Source: Fistulifera solaris (lineage: Eukaryota > Bacillariophyta > Bacillariophyceae > Naviculales > Stauroneidaceae). From it: a DNA stretch of 64,000 nt. The notes beneath the pieces are model-generated. The model made no database searches and was not told the origin of the DNA. It saw only the letters and a list, made by a program, of their open reading frames with translations. The stretch lies in contig AP026127.1 in the NCBI GenBank assembly GCA_030295235.1, forward strand, positions 436,501 to 500,500, given 5' to 3'. Positions 11,170 through 22,146 of this stretch are shown one piece after another (position 1 is the stretch's first letter; every line of letters starts with the position of its first letter). A program made the position numbers and the translations under genes.

Positions 11170-11453
11170 GTTTTTTTAGAAACGATGAGAGATCTCTAGT
11201 CGACGTTAATATTGATCCTTTTAAAGTACATATGATTATATCCAATACTCTAGAAAATGCTTTCCTCGGCACGTGCTAAACCTTAAGTCGACGATCGGGG
11301 TTGTAGTGAACGGCGATAACCAAACAAGCGAACGAACGGATGTACGTATCGTCACTACTTAACCTCCCCGATTACGATTGTCGCTCGCTCCTCTCACGTA
11401 AGATCTGTATCTAATTGCACATTGTTTTCATTACGCGACCATAGATGCTCGAC

Positions 11454-12225
11454 TTACACTGCCACATCGTCGTCGTTCGATGAACTATTCCCATCATCGA
11501 CATTGTGTTGACTACCATTCCGTTCACTCTCAACATCGGACGCGTTAACACTCTCCCGTTCCTCCATCCTTCTTGTTTCCGACTGTTCCAATTCTGCCGC
11601 TGTCTTTACAAATTCCTCACAATCTCCTCTCATTTGTAAAATACGATGTTCTTTGTCTTGTAACTGCAACACGGTCCGTCTCATTCGTTCACAACTCGCG
11701 AGAATCACTTTGTGCGTTTCAATGATACTCGTTAGCGCGTCTTCATCCGCTTGCCATTTTTCCAGACGTCTTTGTAAAGCCGCCTCGGCTTGTTGGAATT
11801 CTGTTGCCGTCATTTGACTTTGTTGTTCTAGATCGTCGGACTTTTTCTTCGTCAATATTCGTAACCTTCGTAATCCGTGCAAGACGCTCTTCTTCGGCTC
11901 GCCAATGATCCCGCTGTTCGTCCAAGGCTTTCCGATATTGTTGAATTCGAATCCCCAAGAATTGTTCCCGTTCTTGTATCGTTTGTAACTGTTCGGTGGA
12001 CTGCCGCAATTTTTCTTGCACCTCGCGCAATTCCTCGTCGTCCTGCAATTCTTCCTGCACCGCATCCGACAAGGATTGCCGGATGTGGGGATCCAAATGT
12101 CGGGCTTGCGACGACGACGATTTTCCGGTAATGCGATTCCAAATGTTCATCATGGTATTGTGCATACGATTCGTTGTGCGGAATAATCGTTTTGGGTTTA
12201 CTTTTGTGTTCGCATCCATTATCAT
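11454..12225 (-). CDS. Coiled-coil protein of unknown function (one frameshift)
   Basis: The product is about 256 residues from the ATG at 12223-12225 after removing one base from the T5 run at 11842-11846; this joins VTNIDEEK to SDDLEQQSQ and makes the length a multiple of three. Residues ~45-215 are rich in Glu, Gln, Arg and Leu with heptad-like spacing (EELREVQEKLRQSTEQLQ, AEAALQRRLEKWQADEDAL), so a long coiled coil is expected. The C-terminal ~30 residues are acidic and Ser/Asn-rich. No signal peptide, membrane segment or enzyme motif is visible. It is divergently arranged with the PAQR gene, across a 375-bp gap that must hold both promoters. Confidence 0.65.
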
Positions 12226-12600
12226 ATCACGCTCGCATCCTTCGTGACAAAAATGAAAGCCGCGTTAGTTATTGGGGAAGAGGGTAGCGGCTAAATACAA
12301 CACGTGATATAACCGTTGAAAGATATAATACGGTTTGTACCTGTTAAGAAATGTTTCCGTTGGCAAAGACACCAAAGAGGTGCAGCGTGCAGCCGCTTTT
12401 ATTCTTCGGATACTCGACGAATGTGAATAAAAGAAATGAAGAAATCATTATTTCCTATTCCTACGCTGGCGACCGATGCATTTTGAAGCGTAAATGCGCC
12501 ATCAACTTTCCTTTTCACACGACAAATTCAGCATTATTCGAGTACTCAACCGTGGTCCACCATCTGGGAGACACAGCCATTACAACCAACTAACTACACA
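12226..12600. other. Divergent intergenic region
   Basis: This 375-bp gap separates the starts of the coiled-coil gene (minus) and the PAQR gene (plus) and presumably contains both promoters. I see no repeat, RNA gene or recognisable motif in it. Confidence 0.5.
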
Positions 12601-13391
12601 ATGGGCGATTATCGAGCGACCGACGAGGACGGCCTCATGCACGTGCAATGCGACAGCTGGGCCTTGACGGATTTTGGACAGGTCGGAACTCGTTCTCGGG
12701 ATGGCAGTCTTCATGCGACGGATGAAGTCTTCAATGCGGCGTCGCATTTGGCCGCGACACTGTTTTCGATTTTGGGGACCGTCCTTTTAGTGGCGGAATC
12801 CTCGTCGACGCAATTGCTGGACGATGGCACGGAATTACCACCGAATGTGTGGAAAATTGTCAGTTTCTCCATCTACGGAGCCTCCCTCATCTTTTTGTTT
12901 GGCTGTAGTACGATTCATCACGCCGTCGTGGGACCGATGGAAGGGTTCTTTCGCAAAATGGATTATTTGGCCATTTATCCCCTCATTGGGGGTACCTTCA
13001 CGCCCCTCTGTTTGGTGTATTATCACGACAACGTCATTGGTTGGGCCTTCTGTGCGACGGTATGGGGGATTGCTGCCGCAGGAATGATCGCGACGGCGTG
13101 TTGGTTTGACAAAATACCCAAATGGTGGTCCATGACCATGTACATTACCTTGGGATGGTTGGGCGCCGGTATGACGCATTGGTTGATACCCAAACTGGGA
13201 TGGAGTGGTTTTGGTCTCTTTTTGTGGGGAGGTTGCCTTTATACGGCCGGGGGTACGTGTACACGATGGAAACGCCCAATCCGATGCCGGGACGCTTTGG
13301 GTTTCACGAAATCTGGCATTTGGCCGTCGTGTTGGCGGCTTTGACACACTGGATGCTCATGTACAATTATGTGCTAGTCGCGGAGGTATGA
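12601..13391 (+). CDS. PAQR / hemolysin III family membrane protein (one frameshift)
   Basis: The product is 263 residues after adding one base to the G5 run at 13249-13253, joining LWGGCLYTAGG to YVYTMETPNP. The length then fits three and the last helices are restored. Several hydrophobic segments are visible (LAATLFSILGTVLL, IYGASLIFLFGC, FCATVWGIAAAGMIAT, MYITLGWLGAGM, WHLAVVLAALTHWM). The family signature residues STIHH near helix 2, a DYLAIYPLIGG segment and a final EIWHLAVV with a metal-binding-type His are present. PAQR proteins are seven-helix integral membrane proteins with a conserved Ser-His-Asp-His metal site, related to ceramidases. The ligand or substrate here cannot be told from sequence. 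Confidence 0.85.
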
Positions 13392-13972
13392 AACACTCGT
13401 GTGTGCTGGCTGCATTCGGTGCAAGATGGGATTCCTAATACGTTGGGAATTGACCCAACGTTGCTGTATGACGAATGAACAATCGACGACGTTCCTTGAG
13501 AATTAGGTAGCAGCTTTTGCTATTGACTGTCAGAGAAACAACCGATTGAAGATTAGACTACACTAAGTCTAACGACGGAACATGTAATGGAAAGGATCTT
13601 CACAGACTTTTAAAATACGAACTCCGTATTTCGTTTCGAATCAGTTGTTGTAACAATAGAACGTGCAAGCTGAATAGTCCCCTTCCATCAAGTGGACCAA
13701 TTAGATTTAGATGACTTCTTCGCTATCATATGTTCCTCGATGATAAATGTGAAACAAGGTAATGTTTATTCAGGATCAGTACCAGTACAGCATAATATGG
13801 TAGACATCGTATTCCCCGGGACTGTATTTGATATTTAGTCGCGAACGAGACTACAGTATTCCTTATAGTAACCCTCCATGGACGAACGCGGCCATGCGAT
13901 GAATGAATATCGATGACAAAAATGCATCCATCCACAGCATAACATTGATCGGCTGCTGCTGCTGTTTAATCT
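13392..13972. other. Intergenic region, no gene seen
   Basis: There is no convincing coding frame. The only structure noticed is a small perfect hairpin around 13552-13571 (TTAGACT / AGTCTAA, 6-base loop), possibly linked to 3' end formation of the PAQR gene. Confidence 0.4.
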
Positions 13973-15145
13973 ATGAATTTATTTTACGCTTTTAAACACA
14001 TTCAACACTCGAAATACAGCATGATTCTTCGACGCGTCTGGCGTAGCAACTGCACACGACGACCCTTTTCCAGTTTTCCTTACGATCGCTATCCGCTGGA
14101 TGCACCGGGTTGCAACGTCCCTCGCAACATTGCCGAACGCGTCGGCACGAATTTGCATCGTCAACCGCAGCATCCGCTCGGAATCTTGCAACGACAGATT
14201 CTGGAATTTTGGCAGCCGCACGGCTTTGACCTATATGATCAATTGTCGCCGATTGTGTCGACGACAAACAATTTCGATGCCTTGCGCATTCCCTCCGATC
14301 ACGTCAGTCGAAGTCCTTCCGATACCTATTATCTCAATGCGGATACAGTCTTACGAACGCACACGTCGGCGCATCAACATGAATTGCTGCGGGCGGGTCA
14401 CCATCGATTTTTAGTGAGCGGAGATGTCTATCGACGCGACGAAATTGATCGATCGCATTATCCCATCTTTCATCAAATGGAAGGTGTCAAACTCTTTGCG
14501 CCGCACGAACAAAATAGTATTGAAAGTGAATTGAAGGAATCGTTGGAACAACTGGCCGAACATTTGTTTGGACCTGACATTACGAAACGATGGATCGATA
14601 CGTACTTTCCGTTCACGGAACCCAGTTTCGAACTCGAAATCTTGTTTGAAGGAGAATGGTTGGAAGTTTTGGGTTGTGGTGTCATTCATCCCGAAGTTTT
14701 GGAAAAGACCGGACGTGGTGACGAAATGGGATACGCGTTTGGGTTGGGTTTGGAGCGATTGGCCATGGTACTCTTTCAAATTCCCGACATTCGACTCTTT
14801 TGGACGCACGATGAACGCTTCCATCGACAATTTGCGTCGGGTGAAATTGTTCAGTTTGAACCGTATTCCAAATTCCCACCGTGTTACAAAGATATTAGTT
14901 TTTGGTTGGAATCCGCCTTTCATGTCAATGATCTGAATGAAATTGTACGCGATGTAGCGGGTGACCTGGTCGAACGGGTATGGTTGATGGACGACTTTGT
15001 GCACCCGAAAACGGGAAAAACGTCACATTGCTATCGGATTGCCTACCGATCTATGGACCGCAGTCTCACCAATGAAGAGATTGATGATTTACAAGAAATT
15101 GTAAGGAACCGTGTCGTCGATGATTTAGGAGTAATATTACGATGA
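13973..15145 (+). CDS. Organellar phenylalanyl-tRNA synthetase (monomeric, FARS2-type)
   Basis: A single uninterrupted frame of 390 residues. The ATG at 14021 ([11 protein letters not shown]) may be the real start, since the segment after it is Arg/Ser-rich and acid-free, as in mitochondrial presequences. Class II synthetase motif 2 is visible as [20 protein letters not shown], followed by HQMEGV. Motif 3 is [12 protein letters not shown]. After about residue 285 the fold changes to a ferredoxin-like anticodon-binding domain ([14 protein letters not shown]), so catalytic and FDX-ACB domains sit on one chain, the mitochondrial/plastid form. It charges tRNA-Phe in the organelle. Mitochondrial, plastid or dual location cannot be decided from sequence. 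Confidence 0.93.
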   Translation: MNLFYAFKHIQHSKYSMILRRVWRSNCTRRPFSSFPYDRYPLDAPGCNVPRNIAERVGTNLHRQPQHPLGILQRQILEFWQPHGFDLYDQLSPIVSTTNNFDALRIPSDHVSRSPSDTYYLNADTVLRTHTSAHQHELLRAGHHRFLVSGDVYRRDEIDRSHYPIFHQMEGVKLFAPHEQNSIESELKESLEQLAEHLFGPDITKRWIDTYFPFTEPSFELEILFEGEWLEVLGCGVIHPEVLEKTGRGDEMGYAFGLGLERLAMVLFQIPDIRLFWTHDERFHRQFASGEIVQFEPYSKFPPCYKDISFWLESAFHVNDLNEIVRDVAGDLVERVWLMDDFVHPKTGKTSHCYRIAYRSMDRSLTNEEIDDLQEIVRNRVVDDLGVILR

Positions 15146-15231
15146 CCATGTACTATAAAACAAATTACTAAAACCTAAAGTTAACAAATTGTGCCGTCAA
15201 TCAAGCGGCCTGCATGATAGATATTCGATTC

Positions 15232-18200
15232 TCATATCAAGTGCCCGAACACGCAGCGAAAACCGAGTGCGACTTCCGAAGGGGTATGAAAGTCTTTGAT
15301 CGGTTTGTTGCCATTTATGCTATTGAATCGTTGCACTCCGTCTCGCAACAGACGGTCGAACATGGGAAGAGGGGTCCCAATCGCGCACCAATAGTGATAC
15401 CCCTTGCAGGATTTCATGGTAGCTGGGAAGAAGGTATGAAACGCGGTCGCGCACTGGTATTTGGCAAGATACAGAACGGTTCGGTAAAGGTCCAGTTCTA
15501 CGGTCAAAGATAGGGCAGATGCGTCGGATGCGGGTGCGACCTCGGCACCCTCATAATCAATACTTTCGACTATTGATACATCTCCCACACGGTCGTACTC
15601 TTGATGACGACGTTGGTTGCACTGTACAACTGCATCGACCACGGGTCTAAAATCACGTTTGTCGCACGCTTCAACAAGGGCGACAAGAATTCTTGAGAGA
15701 TCAGGATGGTCCCATACCGACGAATAGTAGCCTTGTAAGTTGAATCTGGACAGTAGTTGGCTTTCATCGAACTCAGAACTTAATTCGTTCTGCTCTGGCG
15801 ACTGATGATGCGCGGTATTATCACTGAAAAATGGAGCGAGAACTTTCGCTGCACTCCAGCAACCACGTTCTGCCACCGCACGATCCCATGCGGCAACTGC
15901 ACAGTAATGTATTTTTGACAAGCTCCCTTCCGCACTGATGGCCAACGGGAATGGGAGTGAAAATCTCGCGCAAAACCACCAAAAATTATAGAACACTTCA
16001 GGATCAAGCTCGCGCATTCTCTCTCGGTGCAAGACGTCTTCCCCATAATCTTCGATGTATTGTTCAAGAGACAAGCGCAACGTTGCTGGGCTGATGTACG
16101 CAACGTAGGACACACCATCGTCGTCGTGGTGCGACTGTACAGATGGAGACAACTGCGGTGGGATATCCTGAAAGTCGGCTATATACGGTGGCGAAGGCTG
16201 GTAGATAGGTGTTTCCAACTGCTTTGCCTGAGCGAAAGTTATTTCCTTGTATCCGAGCATTGGTAAAAGCATAGTTCGACATCGAGGGCATGCGATTGAG
16301 CCTGGGATCTCATGTTCTCCACCGACGATGTCCCAACCAGCTTGGACTTCTTCTTCCAGCGGTATGTAGCTACAACTTGTGCAGCCTCGAGTTCGAGACC
16401 AAAGAGCAACAAAACGAAACTCGCCGTCATCCTCTTCATCTCTAATATTTGAAAGAGGAGCAAACGATGTTGAATAGTTGACTGGAAGCCAGCTGCGGCC
16501 CCCGCTGTGTTTCCTCTTATCGACATCGTCATTCACACTTTTTGGATTTTCAGCAGAACCACGCTGTCGCCATCTGCGACCGTGATCTTCAAGATGCACG
16601 AGACTCGGATCTAAAGACTCCATATCAAGTGTAGCGCGATGTTCCTGGGTACCAAAACTCACTCGCCCTACTTTACTGCCGGATTCCGTCACCTCTACTC
16701 CAGGAAAATCTTCTTCTTTTCATTGTTTATAGATCTCTTCGAATAGCCTTCGGCCAGGGCTTTTGTGTACTGCCCAAGGGTAACGGCACTTGGAAAAATG
16801 CCGTCGGAACGTAAAAGACCGAAAAGCTTCACTAGTTCGACCCTTCGATCGCTTCTGTTTCGACCACAAGCTACCATCAGCGCTCTATAAGCCGCTTCGT
16901 CCGGGACGATACGTTGCTTGCTCCTTAGCAGCCGAAGTGCGCCAAGAGCGCGGAGTAAATACCGCGATCGTTGTTCGTGTGATAAATGATCCTGTGAGAC
17001 TAGGGTCGGTATACACAAGAGCCAAGAGCCTAGGAGGTGAGAGCCCATTAGTTTTGGTAGCTGCCATAGACAACGACGCTGGGCTTGATAGCCGTGCTGA
17101 GAGGTTGCCAGTCGCCGCCTTCTATTTGCCTCCTCTAGCTCGCGCTCACTTCGTGCGAGAAGCGGAGTAGTCGTCTTTGGAATCTCCACAAAATATGAGT
17201 CTGGTTCCCGAGGAAGAAATAACGCTGCGTCGAACTTGTGAGGGAAGCATGGGTTGCCTTCAACACAATACAAGTACTGTTTTCCATATGGTAAGCCGTC
17301 TCGGCATGGTAATGTAATCAAATCGCCTTCCTGATTCGAGGCGAGCTCCGATAGATGAATTATAGACAAATCGTGTGAACCTTTGGAAAGATTCAGATAC
17401 GAGTCACCATCGCTAGCTTCAAAGCTTTTCCCTGTACTAAACGAATCGAGAGTGTGTGAAAGGCCTGCAGATTGATCCACCAACAAGCTATAGAGCATGT
17501 GAGGCGGGCCCGAGGAAGATTCGCACAGCTCTGCATCACCTCCCAATCTTCCGTACGGAACTGCGGATGCATGATATTCAGACAGCGATTCATCAAAAAA
17601 GCAGGCAGTGGATGTCACTGGCTTCTGTTCGTTTTTGTATAAAGGATTGAAACAATTGCGTTGAAACAAGGCAGTTCAAATAAGGAGAAAAATCCTGTGG
17701 GACTGATGCCAGATACCCTTTTGCATCAAACCACTCGTTTCCGCTGACAAGAAAGTCAGCATCCGGTACAACCAAGTACCTCTCGTATCCGCCCAGAACT
17801 GCACAAAAGAAACGAAGAAAAGTGTCCCGGACTGCTCGATCATCTAAAGGCTCACGAGTTGCCGAAGTGGTTATTTCCGCGTCTACAACAGGGTACCGCA
17901 AAGAAACACCAAACGACTCATCATATTGCGAATCAAGTGGCTCTTGTCCATCTGCTATTCCTGCATCGCGACAAAGAGCCTCAAGCTCAGAGACCAGTGC
18001 GGACCGCGGTACCGCTGGAATGACGTCCCATGCTTTTGTTAGCACATCAAAGCGGTCTCCATCGCATAAAATCTCGCCCTTATCAAGATCAACGACGATG
18101 CTTTCTTCCGGACATGTCCTTCTGATCTTTGCGGCCAGTCCATGTGATTCTCCGTCATCGTGAATGCCAACAAAGATCGCGCCCGGGAAATCAAGCGACG

Positions 18201-20610
18201 ATTTGAATGGTTCGGTCAGCCGTGGTACATATGGTGCACACAACTCAAAGGGAAACAAAAGGGATTTGAGAAGCTCACACACGTCGAGGACGAGTGAAGA
18301 CCGAGTCGACATTACGATGAGCTTCCTTTCAAGTGCCAGCAAACTCAGTACGATCATGGCCACCGTCTTTATTTCAAGACATGCGAAAAGGCGGTGATAG
18401 GGTAGATCAACAACAGGAAAATCTTTTTCAGGTGGCCGAAATAATATCATTGGTTCCGATAGAGCAGTCAGCGGCACAACTACGCTAGGGCCGCCTGGTC
18501 TTGGAAGGGGAACTGTAAGAAGAAGGTGCGAAATGAGTCGCTCCAGTGGTAAATCTGAAGCAGTCCCCGCCAATAGGTGCATGTTCAAAAGAAATTTTCG
18601 AAAAGCTGTCCAAAAAGGAAACCGACTTACAAGACAGATGGTTTTGTTTTCAAAGGTTATCATGTCGTCGAAAGAAGTCAACAAAAGATTGTTTTCTGGC
18701 GCCCGTAAATGTCTTCTTGCAGCTTCACCTTTTCCGATACTTATTCCGCGATTTTCACAAAACTGTTTATGGGAAAGAGAATACATCGCCCGTTGAGAGG
18801 ACATCTCATCAAGCTGGGATTCTTTCTCCGGTGTCAAAGGCTCCATGAATGAGACGCAGGACACGTAGATGCTATCTCCACGTTCGTTTTTCACAACAAA
18901 GCCGTAATATTGCGGCACAGGCTCATCACTTAATTTCGCACGATGAAGTCGGCATCCTGTTGGATAGCAGAACATGGGAAGCTCCTCCTCCGGTAATGGC
19001 AAATTTTTGTAATTTTGGGGAGGAAAGCGTCCAAGCACACGCGTGGCGAAAGCGATGTCGGCAAAACCAAATGCAATGTTCTTTCGAGCTAACAACGAAA
19101 CCGACCCGAGGCCCGGTCTGTGCAGTGAATCATCTAAAAGCGACTTGCTAGTTGTGTCACCCACATCTTGACCGACCGGTAGCCAGTCACTCTTTCCGAG
19201 TGGTTGAAAAGTCCCATCCTCCTCATCCTCATCTTCGGTATCGTGCGGCATCACTGGACCGTTCTGATCCAAAAACGTAACAGCTAAATCGACAATAGCA
19301 GCATCTTCATGGTATCGTTCTTCGTCACCCGTTCTTTGACGGCGAATGGCCAAGGCCGGAATGTAAAAATAGTGTCGATCATCTCCACGAACTTGGTCGT
19401 CTTTGAGTACTTGCGGAAACAAAAATGTAGAATCGGAACCGTGTCCTCCCGAATCATCTATCGAGGTCACCACTTCGAATCCGGAACCCGACGTGGGAGT
19501 TCCCGACGACGACACCGATTGGTCGTCGGCATTGGTGCGATGTCGGGACGCAAAGAACACTGCCGTAGGTGCCTGACTCCTGGGAGTCGCCGCAATGGAA
19601 TGCGGATCACGGATCCACTGATATTCATGGGGAATCACCCATTCCTCGAATCCATCCGGCAATGATATATAATCTCTGACATTTACCAACTGCAATTCTT
19701 TGTCCGTCGGAGGAAATTGGGTCTGCGATTGATATCGTTCCAAGACTTGTCCCGCCAACCCAGCCAAGCGCGAGATCCCGAGGGCATTCGTCGGCCGCGT
19801 ACTGGAGTGGATGCGTATGTAACACAGTTTCAGATCCGCAATTGCGCGTCGAACATCTGTTGAATCATGATTGGAAATCGACTGCCGCCTTCGGCGATAA
19901 GCAAGATAAAAGCGATGCGATTCGGTTGTTTCCATCGGTCGTGCAATCGGAATGTTCGTCAGATGTTTGAATTGATTCAGTGTTGACTCTACTTTGCGCC
20001 GCAATCCAGTCAAGGGCTTGTTCGGCTTGGGTTGTGTCGGTGAACCCATCAATCGTTCCGATACGTGTGAGCTCAATCCATTCACAAAATCCAAATTGGC
20101 ATCCCAGACCGTTCCTTTCTTCCATACCATGGGCCCTTCAAAGGGACTATTAATTCCATTGATCCTCGTGTCGCGTGCCGCATAGACCGGTGTCGCCGAC
20201 GGCAACGTCTTTTCCAGAACGACCCAACCATCGTCGGTACGATGCGATGACGAAAGAGCGATCGGTGCATTCGATGATGCCGTAAAGGAAGTGGTTGCCT
20301 CGGAGTGTGACGGAGACGGCGGAATTGTCGCATTGAAGAGCGGGCGCTGCGCTCGCGAGGAAGAATCGTCAACAGAAAGGTCCTGACTCGGTGTCGTTGT
20401 CAAAAAGGACTCGTCGTCGGTCACAACAATATTTACGTCAACAATTTCTCGCTCGAATCGTTGCTGATGTTCTTCCTGTTCCTCTTCCAAAGCCGTGCCT
20501 TCTTCCTGTTGTTTTTGCTGGTGTTTCCACGTCAAACGATCCCCGACACCCAAGACGGCAAAGTAATCCGCCACACCTGTCCGGGCGGCCGTTTCCTCCG
20601 CTAATGTCAT
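15232..20610 (-). CDS. DENND4-like tripartite DENN-domain Rab GEF with PPR and zinc-ribbon regions (two frameshifts)
   Basis: Three abutting frames form one intronless gene of 1792 residues. One base must be removed from the A6 run at 17595-17600 and one added to the T4 run at 16717-16720; the total is then a multiple of three. The N-terminus GVADYFAVLGVGDRL matches the start of DENN-module proteins. The uDENN part includes PMFCYPTGCRL and YYGFVVKNERG; the central DENN part has LPYHRLFACLE, LALERKLIVMS and DFPGAIFVGIH; the dDENN ends with FFCAVLGGYERYLV. A PPR-like helix pair (YRALMVACGRNRSDRRV) and a CxxC...CxxC ribbon (CTSCS, CPRCR) follow, the DENND4 arrangement. DENND4 proteins activate Rab10-type GTPases in membrane traffic. 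A Rab8-like gene occurs at 32.9 kb, but a functional link is only inference. Confidence 0.85.
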
Positions 20611-20748
20611 GTCATTAATAAAAATGAATCAGAGAGAGCATTTAAAAAGAAAAGGTAAGCATGTTGTTGCAAAGAGAAAGGAATGCAAATAATAAACAGC
20701 AATGATTCAATGCAAAATAATAATGCAATGCGAAAAATCATTGCAGAT

Positions 20749-20804
20749 CATGACTGAATTCCAGTCATGGCAAACACGGACAACACTTTAGGGCTATAGT
20801 GAAA
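20749..20804 (-). repeat. Solitary core repeat with perfect 8-bp hairpin
   Basis: On the minus strand it reads TTTCACTATAG, AAAGTGTTG and then CATGACTG GAATT CAGTCATG (20749-20769), a perfect 8-bp stem with a 5-base loop, the clearest hairpin of the family. It lies ~140 bp upstream of the DENND4-like start codon and ~165 bp before the truncated DUR3 copy. Confidence 0.7.
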
Positions 20805-20967
20805 TCTGGGACCTATATGTTTCGGAGGTAATAAACGAGGAACGTTGGCTAGTCTAACGTCGAGCTCCAAAGCACGTTAATTGTCAGGCGTCCATCTGAA
20901 TGCAACGACCTCTCTTGAACTCCATTATCACATATAACAATACAAGACATTTGATATGAAGGAAAGG

Positions 20968-21754
20968 CAGGTTTGACAGCTTCCGTGATTATCAGTCAGT
21001 GGACATGGGCCGCTACGCTTCTGCAATCTTCCAACGTCGCTTGGGCGTACGGTGTCTCGGGACCTTTCTGGTACGCCAGTGGTGCCACCATCCAAGTTCT
21101 TTTGTTCGGTGTTTTGGCCATTAACCTCAAAAAGGTAAGTTGTTTACGTTAAAGACACTCGGTTCGTCACATTTGCATACACATAATGCGGCATATCTAA
21201 CACAAATTCATTCACTTGAATTGCAGGTAGCGCCATCTTCCCACACGGTCGCGGAGATTGTGAATGCTCGATGGGGACGCACGGCGCATTTGACATTCCT
21301 CTTCTTTTGCTTCTGCGCGAACATTATTGTGACATCGATGCTTTTGCTCGGTGGTGCCGCCACCGTGGAAGCCTTGACCGGTATGGATTACCGTCTGGCT
21401 TCCTTCTTGATTCCGTGGGGTATTATTCTCTACACGGCCTCGGGTGGTCTCCAAGCTACCTTCTTGGCCAGTTACCTTCACACCATGATCATCTTCGCCG
21501 TCCTCATTTCGATGGTTTTCCTGGTTTATGTGAAAGAATATAGCAGTGACATCATTTACGATTTCTTGAAGGCGACGGTGGAGCGTGACACTGCGTTCTG
21601 CGAGGATTACTTTTTGACGCCACGAAGAACGAAACGTTCTTTGCACCTGGCAAATATGCATGTGGCCCTGTCTCTGGAAACAAGGATGGCTCATTCTTGA
21701 CTATGTTGTCCAGTGATGGTCTCATGTTTGGTTTGATTAACATTGTCGGGAACT
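20968..21754 (+). pseudogene. Truncated inverted duplicate of an internal DUR3 segment
   Basis: These 787 bp match 29479-30265 on the opposite strand with only three substitutions that I could see and no length change. The piece starts inside DUR3 exon 2, contains the complete 92-bp intron and stops inside exon 3, so it arose by copying DNA, not mRNA. It has neither start codon nor the rest of the transporter and cannot encode a working symporter. It carries the same missing base in the GG at 21604-21605 as the parent gene. The high identity implies a very recent event or an assembly artefact. Confidence 0.9.
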
Positions 21755-22146
21755 CATTTTATTACTGTTGCAAATACGCATCATACATCAACTTGTTATT
21801 TCGATCAGCAGGCGATAATCGCACCTTTTTTTGTGCACGTGAAAACAAAGCTTTCCCAGATTTTCTGGAGCGTGAATATACTACGTACCTCACCAACAGA
21901 ATTTCCGGATCTTGAAAGGGTGCACAGGTTTTCTTAGGACAGAAGACACATTCGCAGTTTTTCTGTGAACGTAAAAGACCATAGTACCAGGTACCCTGGT
22001 AACCACACGAAACAATAATAATACTCCGTGCGATCGAAGAAGCATACTCCGTAATAATTAATAGCGATCTGATCAGCTTTTGTTGTCGTAGCTTTTACTC
22101 CTACGACACGCCTTACCCTTTAAAACTTATAAACAAAAATAAATTT
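21755..22146. other. Intergenic region upstream of DCP2
   Basis: No gene is visible. Notable short motifs are an imperfect KpnI-centred palindrome around 21985-22000 (ACCAGGTACCCTGGT) and one copy of TACTCCGTA at 22044-22052. The DCP2 promoter should lie here. Confidence 0.4.
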
